A stretch of 64,000 nucleotides of DNA, from NCBI RefSeq assembly GCF_000372725.1, contig NW_005195301.1:590486-654485 (forward strand), given 5' to 3'. The DNA comes from Emiliania huxleyi CCMP1516 (taxonomy: Eukaryota; Haptophyta; Isochrysidales; Noelaerhabdaceae). The translations under genes were made by a program, and so were the position numbers. Below are positions 10,215 to 19,451 of the stretch, piece after piece. The first letter of the stretch is position 1, and the number at the start of each line of letters is the position of its first letter. The notes under the pieces are model-generated. The model made no database searches, was not told where the DNA came from, and was given only the letters and a program-made list of their open reading frames with translations.

Positions 10215-10239
10215 TCTCTCTCTCTCTCTCTCTCTCTCT
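10215..10239 (+). repeat. (CT)n microsatellite
   Basis: About 12 CT units. Just downstream, GTAAGCTAAAAGTACGTAC (10258-10276) recurs inverted at 32063-32081, suggesting a shared dispersed repeat. Confidence 0.9.
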
Positions 10240-10494
10240 ACAAGCAGAGAGAGAGGGTAAGCTAAAAGTACGTACAAGCACCCATCGCCGGGGGCACGAG
10301 CGCCAGAGTGGGTCTGTTGCCACATTAACCCAACGTGTAACGGACAACTCCCCACTTTCAGATAGCATCTATCGCATTTCGGAACGGGTTCGAAGGGGGC
10401 AAGGGGGGTCAGCTGGTTCCAGTCAGTGGTCAGAAAGTTGCCGCTCGGGTGACACCCGAGGCACGCTATAGGACCAGCCACGAACCCCCGCGTC

Positions 10495-10905
10495 ATGTCG
10501 GCAAAACAGCCGGACGGTGCGACTCATCGCAGTGGAGAGGGAGAGCAGCAGATCGCGGCACTCAGCAGCCCGGCACATCCATCACCTCTCCAAGCACTCG
10601 CCCCATTTGCGCTCTGGCCCCGCTTTGCCTGGCAGGGCAGGGATGCCAGTCCCCAAGCCTACCGATCTGGCCCGCCGAAGGAGGAGCCGCATCGTCAGCC
10701 TATCGTAAAGCGGCGGCGCCAGGCCGGGGAGTCCCGGGAGGAGGATGTGGCTCGCGACGAGTCCGCCGAGCTCAGTCTGGCCCTGGAGGCGGTGCCAGAG
10801 GCGGACGACCCGTCGCCCCTCATGATCTACCCCGCCTTCGGAGTGCTACCGCGCACCTTTGAAGAGGCCGAGACGCGCGCCATGCCCCGCTCCGGGGCAT
10901 TCTGA
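10495..10905 (+). CDS. Hypothetical protein between two direct repeats
   Basis: This 136-residue intronless frame runs from ATG to TGA. The N-terminal half is Pro/Ala-rich. The C-terminal half is acidic ('EEDVARDESAELSLALEAV') and ends with 'LMIYPAFGVLPRTFEEAET'. No family is recognised. It lies between the family D direct repeats (9503-9964 and 10944-11304), so it may belong to a mobile element. Frames on the other strand are less protein-like. Coding status is moderately likely; function is unknown. Confidence 0.4.
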   Translation: MSAKQPDGATHRSGEGEQQIAALSSPAHPSPLQALAPFALWPRFAWQGRDASPQAYRSGPPKEEPHRQPIVKRRRQAGESREEDVARDESAELSLALEAVPEADDPSPLMIYPAFGVLPRTFEEAETRAMPRSGAF

Positions 10906-10943
10906 CTCGCGTATGGAGAGGTGGCGGACAGCGAGCTCGTACT

Positions 10944-11304
10944 GTCCAAGCCTAAAGTCTGTGCAGGTTGTGAGGGACACGATCCCGGAGTGAACACGCC
11001 GATCTGACAAAATCCCGAGTGCCTACCGCACGCGCCGCGTCGCGGCGCGTGCGGTTGGCTTTGTTTGAAGTGAAAAGTCGAATCAGAGCGCCGTCGGCGC
11101 TGTCCCTCGTTTTCCTCCACGGACCGCCCGTCCGGCACCGCTCCGGGACGCACGCCGGCGAAACATCATCAAGCTGCTGTACGGCCCCGGCATCGCCTCC
11201 CCTGGCTTAGCTAGACTGAGAGATATTGTGCACATGGGTAGTCTCTACAATATATACACTGACACTGAACCTCCCAGAGCTCGTCCCGGTCCGTAACGGC
11301 CATC
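10944..11304 (+). repeat. Direct repeat family D, copy 2
   Basis: Same start (GTCCAAGCCTAAAGTCTG) and end (CGGCCATC) as copy 1 at 9503-9964, and without the family A insertion. The two copies flank a 136-codon open frame. Ends do not show TG...CA, so they are not ordinary LTRs. Confidence 0.75.
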
Positions 11305-11612
11305 CTCGGCCTCCGGAGGGCCCCCGGCCGCGGCGCGGTGCAGATCGGTGCGGCGGCGTCACAAATCCGACCACAGAGCACCGGGACGCGGTCGGGCGAT
11401 CTGAGGCCCAACTAGGCGTATGCATTGCCTATTCAGGGCTATCACCTGGAACTATCAACAGGCGCCTGCGGCGCCGTGGTCAGGAGCTGCTGTTCACGCG
11501 GGTCCACACTTTCATAGTGTCTTTTGTACAAATTGTTTATTTTCATTCTTCCTTGTGAATGGGCCGCCTCAGCGCTCAGACAGAGAGACAAACTAGAGTT
11601 GTTTGGTATTGC

Positions 11613-11691
<79 letters not shown>

Positions 11692-11899
11692 CAGGAGTGG
11701 CTGCGCGGTGGCAGGGAGAGTGTTCGCGATGGGGATGGTGGCCTCTCGCTCGACGGACGACGCGCTGACCACTCCACGTCGGTCGCCTGCTTGCCCCCCC
11801 GAGGCAGACGGCAGGCCTTTGGCAGGGGCGTCGAAGCGCGAGAATGTATCAAACTGGGTCGAGAGTGAGGGCTCGCCAACTAGAGAGCCGCAGCCCTCT
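11305..11899. other. Non-coding stretch with long (CT)n tract
   Basis: It contains a (CT)36 tract at 11617-11688. The rest shows no gene on either strand. It is the 3' flank of the leftward secreted-protein gene. Confidence 0.6.
11617..11688 (+). repeat. (CT)36 microsatellite
   Basis: A perfect dinucleotide run of 72 bases. Confidence 0.95.
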
Positions 11900-14433
11900 C
11901 TATTCTGAAACGACGGCCTCGCGCTCGGTGGACGACGCATCAAGCACATCCACCTTCTCGCCCACTGCGGGGGGCGTCGCAACGCCGTTGAAACGTGAGA
12001 AGGCGAATCCGGTCGCGTGAGGGCTCACCATCTCGTAGTCGGACGCCGTACCAGAGATGGCCCCCTCTGCCTGGGCGCTAGTGGTGAAGGAGCCCTCCCG
12101 AGGGTACCTGTCGACCTACGGGTGGACTTTCTATTTTATCACGCTGCGTCGCTGTCAGCAGGCAAGGCGTGGGCTATCTAGGGTCACCTGGCCGTAGCGC
12201 ACGAGCCCTGGCGTGGCAAACGACTGGCCTACTCGCAACACATGCTTCGTGTTGCGAGGGTTACCTGGGGCCGGCGGTGGACGGCGCAGAGCCGGCTGCC
12301 GATGATGCCATGCGGCTTGTCCCGAGACGGAGCGTTGCCGCGAGCAGCGAAGCCAATGTCGAGCCGGTGCGCGGGGCCGGCGAGCAGGCAGCCCTTGCAC
12401 GAGAGCGTGCCCCGGACCGACACGGTCCAGTTGCGGAATGCGAAGGTGGCGCTCGAGTGGTCCATCGCCATCTTGAGGTCGAAGCACTCCTTCTTGCCTC
12501 GGAACCCGAACTTGAATGGGCGGCCGACGCAGGTCCCGTTGATCACCCTCCATCCAAAGTTGTTTGGGTCGAGCTCGGACGCCCAGAATGACGCGGTGGC
12601 GAGCTTCCGCGAGGAGAGCTGCGCGGTGACGTGGGCCTCGGTGAGGAAGGAGCCGTTGACCTTGAGAGCGCCGCCGTGTAGCGTGAAAATCGCCTCCTCC
12701 GTCTTGACGTTGACTGATAGGTCTGGCACGGACAGAAAGTTGTACAGCGCGTTGTGGCGGCCGCGGAGGTCAGCAGAGCCTCCATACGCAAAGTTTATGT
12801 GCGGATCTTTAACGGCCCGGCCCGTCGGAACTGATACCGCGCCGGGGGGCGGCAAGGGGGCAGGGGGTGCCGAGGGAAAGGGCGGCATGGGTGCGTACAT
12901 GAGCGGGTTTGGATCGGAAGCGCCGACGTACTCAATCTGGGGGCAAGGCGCCACACCCCAGCACCAGCCTACCCCCCCAGTCTCAGACTCGCCCCCCGCA
13001 CACCCGATGGTTGGGGTTGTCTTTGTCGGCCTCTTTAGGGGACTGAAGTAGCCCATCATGCCAGTGTTGAAACCTTGGTCGTTGACTGTCCATACGAGCC
13101 CAAACTGTGGGTCTGCTGGATCGATCTCCTGGCAGTCGGGGTACTTGGTGCACCAAAGGTGGCCCTTGTCGTCGCCCAGAGCGCAGCCAGGCGTCGGCTT
13201 GGCGCTAGAAGCCAGATTGCAGTTTTGTAGCGGTTGCTGCTCGTCGGTTAGGGTGTCCAGCAAGCGGGCAAAAGGCCCCTCTGGGTCGTGGTCAAAGACA
13301 ACGCAGTCTGACTGCCCGCCAGAAATAGGGCACGTCGCAAAGTAGATGGTGTTCGCATACATCTTTCCTGGTGCGCGTGGGGTATATGGAGCCATGGATC
13401 CACTTTTCAGGTACTGCGCGTCGTTCTTGATGGGCGGGTTGCGCTGGTTCCAAATAAAGTACTCCTGTTTGCGCGAAGATTGATACGCATGCCGCACGGC
13501 ACCGCAATGCGCGCGATAGTTGTCCCACCACGGGTAGAAGAGCACGCACATATGAATCATGCGGCCAGTATTGACGGCGTAGCGCCCGCAAATTTCTTGC
13601 TGCTCCTCTTCGGACTGATCGGAATCGGGGCCGAGCCGCAGTTCTGGAATCAGCGGCGCACAATAGCCGCGGTGCTCGTTGGGGCACATATTCATGTCCA
13701 GGACGTAGGAATTCTTGCCGATTCCGCCGGCCTCCTCGGAACATATGCCAGGGCACGTCGTACTCCTAGGGTCGGTCCCGCCGCATGCGTCCTGTGTCGA
13801 GAGGAGGGTGCGCCCTGCCAGTACATGGCAGAGCCCACGAGGATTCCACCCGTGCATCCGATTCTCACGACGCGTATCGCCCGATGATCCGCGGCAATCC
13901 TGCCCACACTCGTAGGAGAAGTCCGCGTTTGGTCCGTCTTGGTAGGTCGTATCAACGGTCGTTGGACAGGTCCAGGTATTCCTCCAGTCTGCCAATGTCC
14001 GAGTGTTGGCATCGCAGCTGAGCACATAGTCATACTCCTGGACAACGGAGGGTTCGCAACGGCCATAGTTCACGGCGCTGTATGTATCCCATACAACATT
14101 GGTTGGTCTCGCAGCGCGAGGGTCGTTGATCCAGCCAACGCTAGCGAGCGATGGGTCGAGTGAGTTTATGCAGTCGCGACAAGCGTGGCAAGCGTACCCA
14201 TCATCAGTCCATTCGGAACCAGGACCAGCCCAGGACGCTCTCTTGACAGACGTCTTTCCGTTGCAGCCCGGCTGAGCGCTGCTCCAAAAGCAGAGTTCGG
14301 TGCAGTTGACGCAGTCAAGCTCGTACCGGGGAGATGTTTCGGACAGTTGCAGATTTGAATCAACCCAGTAGCTGCCGGCTGCATAAGGCACGACGAGCAG
14401 GACTGCGACGGAAAGGGCCGGAGGCACGCGCAT
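11900..14433 (-). CDS. Secreted Cys-rich protein with vWD-like C-terminal domain
   Basis: Two exons (14433-12265 and 12115-11900) joined in phase 0 give 794 residues. The ATG at 14433 is chosen because it starts a good signal peptide ('MRVPPALSVAVLLVVPYAAG'). The mature N-terminal two thirds carry many Cys pairs ('CVNCTELCFW', 'CHACRDCINS', 'CPGICSE') and no named domain. A Pro linker precedes 'DPHINFAYGGSADLRGR', 'YNFLSVPDLSVNVKTEEA' and 'HGIIG'. This is the von Willebrand D-like module common in secreted protist proteins. Exon 2 reads 'GSFTTSAQAEGAISGTASDY' and stops at TAG 11900-11902. The intron (12264-12116) is GT-AG. Probable extracellular or cell-covering protein; role inferred only. 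Confidence 0.82.
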
Positions 14434-14838
14434 ATTGTGTTCTACTGAGAATGCGCACGATAAGCCAAATTGGGGTGAATTGGAAATGGCAAATAGCGCA
14501 AAGCGCCCGCCGTCCGAATTCGCCAAATACAAATCGGAGAATCGCTACACAGCGCATATACACACCGTAAACACATCTCACATGAGTCATGACCGAAATG
14601 CGAAATCCGAAAATGTTTCGTTTGGATGAAAAGTTACAAAGTTTCTCCCTGTGAGGTATGAGCTGTGTGCACAGCGCCGGGATACGCACACCCTGGACGC
14701 TGGAGCCACAGACACACTGCTCGAGCCTCGACGTGGCCCCAGCAGCTCGCGCGCCGCGGTCGGTCTCCCCGGCAAGCAAAAGGTTCAATGGCTCGGCTCC
14801 AGTCCCCCCCCTCCCCCCCCCGTCGACGCGCGTCCCCG
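14434..14838. other. Short intergenic region
   Basis: This is the promoter side of the leftward secreted-protein gene and the 3' side of the EF-hand gene. It is locally AT-richer than its neighbours. No site is recognised. Confidence 0.4.
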
Positions 14839-16332
14839 CTAGACAATGTTGAGCGAGTCGATGAGCCAGCGCCCATTGTGCCTGGAGAGCATGAACTCGA
14901 TCAGCGTCCAGCTCTCCTCGCCCGAGCGTCGCACGAGCACTGTCTGCTCCGCCGTCGAGCCAACCTGCTCGCGGGAGCGGCGGCTGAGGGCGTCGCGAGG
15001 CGACGGTGGTCGCCTCGGGCGACACAGGGCGAACGCACCCAGTCGCCGCCTCCGCCCTCCTCCTCCTCCTCCTCCTCCTCCACCTCGTCCCACTGCGTCA
15101 GGATCGCATAGTGCGGCTCGTCGAGGTACGTCGCAAACGTGGCGGGCGTGAGCTGCGCCGCCGGGTTGGTCGGCGAGCAATAGCGGATGGCAACCTCTGC
15201 GCCGTACAGTGGGTACGGCGGCTCGTCCCTCAGCGCGCGCAGCACCTGCAGCAATATTCGCGTGCCGCCGCTCGTGACACTCACAGCACGCGCGAGGCTC
15301 GAGGCTCCTGTGGCAGCGCGTGCGCACCTTTGTGACGACGTCGTGCGGCGACTGCGCTGCGTCGGCGGTCGCGCGGACGCCGTCCGTGACAAGGCGCGCA
15401 AAGGACCCCGCCGCACTGGCCTACGAAGCCGGTTCGGGGAGAGAGCCGCGGTCGAGGTGGGGCCTGGGGTAGGGCGTGTGCGTCCAATCTGCTCTGGGGA
15501 GAGGCGTGATGCGACGCGCCTGCTGGTTGACCTTGGAGAGCAGGGCGGAGAACTCGCCGAAGGTGATCGCGCCGTCGCCGTCCGTGTCGGTCGCCGCGGC
15601 GAGCGCCTCGGCCTGCTCGCGGGGGAAGCCGAGCGAAGCGACGACACCGACGAACGACTCTGGCGAGATGGCGCCGCTCTCGTCCGTGTCGAGCTGTGCG
15701 AAGATCTGTCGCCGCTCGGGCTCCTCGAGGGGCGCGAGCGGCTCGACGGCGGCCAGCTCGGCGTCGTCGGGCTCGTCCACGAAGACCGCCTCCACCATCC
15801 ACTGCGAGGCGCCGCTGCCCTCCACCTCCTTGGAGGTCAGCAGCCAACGCACGGAAGTCCACGTGGCGTCGGCCGACGCGCGGACGGACGTCTGCTGGTA
15901 GGCTTCGCCCTGGATGAGCGTTGTGTCGCCATCCCAGCGGTACTCGTCCCACCCGAGCAGACTCGCCTTGTGAGGCTGCCGAAGATACCGAGCAAAGGAC
16001 GCCGCCGAGTACTTTCCGGACCGCTCAAAGTCAGCGCGGTACTGGTGCGTCGGCGAGATGAAGCGGAGGGCCGCCTCGTAGCCACCGGTGCCCCGGTTGG
16101 AGCGGTGTAGCGCGTGGAGCATCGTCGCGACCACCTCACGGGGCTGCAGCGCAGGCGCGGGAGACGCGGTGGCGAGCGCAGCGCTGTCCGTCTCGGACGG
16201 CGGGCCGTGCGGCTGCGAGGTCTTCGCGATCGCCTCAAAGCAGGCGGGCGGGCGGGCGACACGCGGACGCGAGCATCTGGGGGCAGACGCGCGGAACGCG
16301 ACGGAGCTGACCAGGTAGAGCAACACGCTCAT
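14839..16332 (-). CDS. DUF4864-like / EF-hand / DUF4864-like protein, secreted or plastid-targeted
   Basis: Four exons in phase 0: 16332-15520, 15420-15328, 15245-15039, 14964-14839; total about 412 residues. The N-terminus 'MSVLLYLVSSVAFRAS' is signal-like, followed by a basic Ser/Pro/Ala stretch such as a transit peptide. Residues about 65-175 ('VVATMLHALHRSN', 'AALRFISPTHQ') form one DUF4864-like (SnoaL-like) unit. Two EF-hands follow ('DTDESGAISPESF' and 'DTDGDGAITFGEF'), each with canonical Asp/Gly/Glu loop positions. Then a second DUF4864-like unit ('SPHDVVTK|VLRALRDEPP', 'VAIRYCSPTNP') ends 'WTLIEFMLSRHNGRWLIDSL'. The first intron (15519-15421) uses a GC donor. Ca2+ regulation of a ligand-binding fold is inferred. 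Confidence 0.78.
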
Positions 16333-16456
16333 TTTGCAGGGGAGGCGGCGAAGAAGAATTGCGCGCGGCTGCTTTGCGGTTCCCTGCCATGTACCTGGAG
16401 ATGACTGCTCTATTTATTTATTTATCCCTGCCCATCAACACTAACGTATTCGTAAC

Positions 16457-17958
16457 TCACTTCTCTCCTGCCGGTGTGTCTGGTGCTCGCGCGACGTGGC
16501 ACTCCGAGGTCGACGATACCGTTCCCGGCTCGCCGACGCCCACGCTGCTGCTCGGCGTCGGCTCGGGGCCACTCGGCTCGGGCTGCTGCTCCTCGGTGCG
16601 GGCGCCGCTGTCACCGGCACCGGCACCGGCAGCAGCGGCGGAGAGCAGCCTCCGCTCGAGCTCGTTTGCTGCCTGTGGGGGTGCCTGCGGGTCGAGCGGG
16701 GCGCGGCGGCGCGGCGGCGACTTGGCCCCCTGCTGCGCGCGCTGTAGGAGGCCGTCCACCTGCACCAGACGCGGCGGCGGGGGGAGGGGTGGGGCCCCCG
16801 TGGTGCGGCGTGGGCACGGGATGTCAGGTCTGGGCCGTCCTGCTTGAGCCGGAGAAGCAGCCCGCAGCCCAGGAAGATGCAGAGCCAGTTGATGACCACC
16901 ATGGCGACGCCTGTAGGGCGCGGGGCCGTGCGATATCGAGGGGTGGTGGGGGTGGGCGCGCCGGTGCCGGCGTGGTGCGGTGCCAAGCATCGCCGCCCGC
17001 AGCTTGGAGGCGGCCATCTCTTGGTCCTGCGAGAGAGCGGCGCGTGCCGAGAGGACGAGGTTGATGCCAGAGCCGACCACGGGTGGAAGGATGGAGGTTG
17101 CAATGGCGACTCCAACCACGGTGTCGGAGAGCGCGCTCGTGACCTATTACACACCAACGTGAACTGCTGGCGGGATGAAGGGGACCACGCACGGAGCTAT
17201 CTGACGGACAGGTAGACCGCGAGGGCGAGGGCGGCGCCGGAAGGCAGCGCGATGAGCGCGCCGACGAGCAGGTCGGCCTGTTTGTAGTGGAGCACCTCCA
17301 GCGTCGGGTCCTCCTCGTGCGGATCTGCCAACGAGCCGCTGGCGATGCAGACTCCGCCGACAAGGCTGCCCACGAGCAGGCAGAGCAGCAGTCCGGCGCA
17401 CTCGTTGCGACACCCCTTGTACACCATCCGCTTGTCACCGACGCAGGTGCCGAGTGTCTGCGCCATGATTGGAGCCATCAGAGGGCTGAGCAACATGGAC
17501 GCCGTCACGAAGATTGGTTGGTCGGTGGCAAGACCGACGGCGCAAACGGTCGAGGCGATCGCCGTCGTGAGGACAAAGTCGAAGGTGAAGTGGAACGTCT
17601 CGTCGATTCGCTGGTAAATCTCGTCGAGTGACGTGCGGTCGCTCACGCGGACGCGGCGTCGCCGAGGGCCGCTCCCGCCGCGTCGGGCATATGGGGTGGA
17701 GGAGAGCACCTCCAGCACCTCCAGCCGCCCGTGCGCTGGCGTGGTGCAGCCGAGACCGTGGTTGGCGAGCGTCTCTAGCACGCGTGCCTTGGCGAGGGAG
17801 GTCAGCGTGAAGAGCAGCAGCACTACCTCGTCGCCAGCGCGGACACCGCGCAGCTCCGTGTGCGGAACGCCGGCCTCGGTGAGCACGCGCCGCGCCGACT
17901 CGAGCGGCGCCATCGAGGCGGCCGGGAGTGTGAGTTGGCCTTGACGCATCGTGCTCAA
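16457..17958 (-). CDS. DUF389 family integral membrane protein
   Basis: Exon 1 (17958 to about 17215) encodes a ferredoxin-like N-terminal region then 'DEIYQRIDETFHFTFDFVLT' and 'SMLLSPLMAPIMAQTLG', the DUF389 signature, with several hydrophobic spans. Exon 2 (about 17151-16985) reads 'VTSALSDTVVGVAIATSILP' and 'PVVGSGINL', the conserved end of the membrane domain. Exon 3 (about 16919-16830) gives a last span 'VVINWLCIFLGCGLLLRL'. Exon 4 (about 16770-16457) is a hydrophilic Pro/Ser/Glu tail ending at TGA 16457-16459. Exon 3/4 junction bases are not resolved. The family's transport role is unknown. Confidence 0.8.
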
Positions 17959-18182
17959 ACTGCTCGCGCGCTAGGCAGGCGGTCGAAGGCGGCGCGAAAG
18001 GTAGCGGAAAGGCGGCTCGATGGCGGCGCGAGCGAGCCGCTTCGACGTTTTCTTTTTGGCGAAAGTCTTTTTGGATTCCGATGCCGATTGTAAGAAGCGA
18101 TTTCTTGTTGCTTTTCAACTCTTTCTCTATCCATTGGCCCCGCTGGGCAGCGAGGTGTGCGCTAGTGTGCGCCAGTCCACGC

Positions 18183-18275
18183 CCTTGAAACAGAAAGAAA
18201 ACAGACAACGGAAGGGAGGGATGGGAGGACGGCACGCCGCCACCACACAGGAATTTTAAGGAGGGGGGTGTGATG
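18183..18275 (+). repeat. Dispersed repeat family B, copy 2
   Basis: AAACAGAAAGAAAACAGACA, GGGAGGGATGGGAGGACG, GCACGCCGCCACCACACAGG and GATGCGCTAGCCGTC are shared with the inverted copy at 57452-57560. Confidence 0.7.
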
Positions 18276-18474
18276 CGCTAGCCGTCGCCCACCCTTGGGC
18301 GTCCGCCTCTTCCTATCTCTCTTCGCAGTCTCTCGCCGATTCTCGCTGCAACCTTCATGCCACCTCGCGGTCGTCCCACTCTCTTCGTTCACGCCCTTGA
18401 GCCTTGTCGTGCGCCGCACTCATTATTTTTTGATTGGTAAAGTTCTTCCCTATCCGTTTAGGATAAATGGCGGA

Positions 18475-18658
18475 TTACCCGGTTTTTGAGATTCGCCTCG
18501 CAGATTACCCGGCCAACGATATTTTCCCTTAGGACTTAGCGCAATTTCCGCTCAAACCAGTTTACCCAGTCTCCCACAATTCATGTTTCAGCTTACCCGG
18601 CCACTAACTTTTCTCATGTCAGATACCCGGTCGACCAAATTTCTCAGAGTTTACCCGG
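18475..18658 (+). repeat. Periodic TTACCCGG motif array (~30-bp spacing)
   Basis: TTACCCGG or a one-base variant occurs at about 18475, 18505, 18562 (TTACCCAG), 18593, 18623 (ATACCCGG) and 18651. Spacings are about 30, 57, 31, 30 and 28. Most copies are preceded by CAG or CAGA. The intervening bases are not conserved. Function is unknown; it may be a decayed 30-bp satellite or a cluster of protein-binding sites. Confidence 0.55.
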
Positions 18659-18802
18659 CTGCCGTCGAGCGGGCACCTGCGGCCTGGTCGCGTAGGAGAG
18701 GCTCCTACTCGGGACCCCCGCCCGGCCTCGTTTGCTTGAATGACACATCCGTCGCATCCCACTGCCCGGGTGATCTGGCAAAAAAGAATTTTCGCCGCGC
18801 GT

Positions 18803-18892
18803 AGAGGATGTAGAGCGTGAGCGCTGTAGTTTTGTAGAGATGTAGAGCGCTCTGGAGCGCTGTAGAGCTGTAGAGCTCTACATCCGCCGCGT
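18803..18892 (+). repeat. TGTAGAG foldback-family fragment
   Basis: GGATGTAGAGCGTGAG, TTTTGTAGAGATGTAGAG, CTGTAGAGCTGTAGAGCT and CTACATCCGCCGCGTG match one arm of the foldback element at 35612-36447. Confidence 0.65.
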
Positions 18893-19305
18893 GGTTGGAG
18901 CGCGCAATGCCGTCGGGGGACGGACGACGTCACGGATTGACAACGGGTTTGAACGAAAATCGCCCTGGGTGGGTGTCGCCAGTGGCGCCGGCGACCGCCC
19001 AGCACGGCGCGGCGGGTCCACAACCGAGGCGCTCGGCACAAAATGCGCCTACCTAGGCGGGCGTTCACCCGCCCTGAATCGCGACTCGCCGCTTTCCTCC
19101 CTGGCAAGTACAGACCACGCCTGCTATTCACAGCACAAGCTTTGCCTGGCTCCCCCCCCCTGTGAGAAAGTGAGGCGTGGTCTGTCCTCCCCTTGCTTTC
19201 TCCCTTGTCGGTAACCAGAGAAGCAAGTGCTTACTGCTCCACACCTGTTTTGCTCCACACCTCCCGCCTGGCTCACTCGAGCCCCTGCCCCGAAACGGTG
19301 GCGAG

Positions 19306-19409
19306 ATGCTGCTCGGGCGACTTCGATCGACGAGTGCGATCAGCCGCCGATCGTTTGCCCGCATCGCCCGTCGCGCGTTCCATCGGCCGGTTGCTTGCAC
19401 GAGTGCTTC

Positions 19410-19451
<42 letters not shown>

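Larger units (their letters stand above)
17959..19305. other. Repeat-rich intergenic region
   Basis: Between the leftward DUF389 gene and the rightward kinase gene. It contains repeat family B (18183-18275), a periodic TTACCCGG array (18475-18658) and a fragment of the TGTAGAG foldback family (18803-18892). No coding frame is supported. Confidence 0.6.

Noticed and set aside
9503-11304. LTR retrotransposon
   Set aside because: The direct repeats lack TG...CA ends, and no primer-binding site, polypurine tract, gag or reverse transcriptase is visible.
18475-18658. CRISPR-like array (short repeats with unique spacers)
   Set aside because: The repeat is only about 8-12 bases, copies vary, one unit is missing and the genome is plainly eukaryotic with introns; kept only as a periodic motif.
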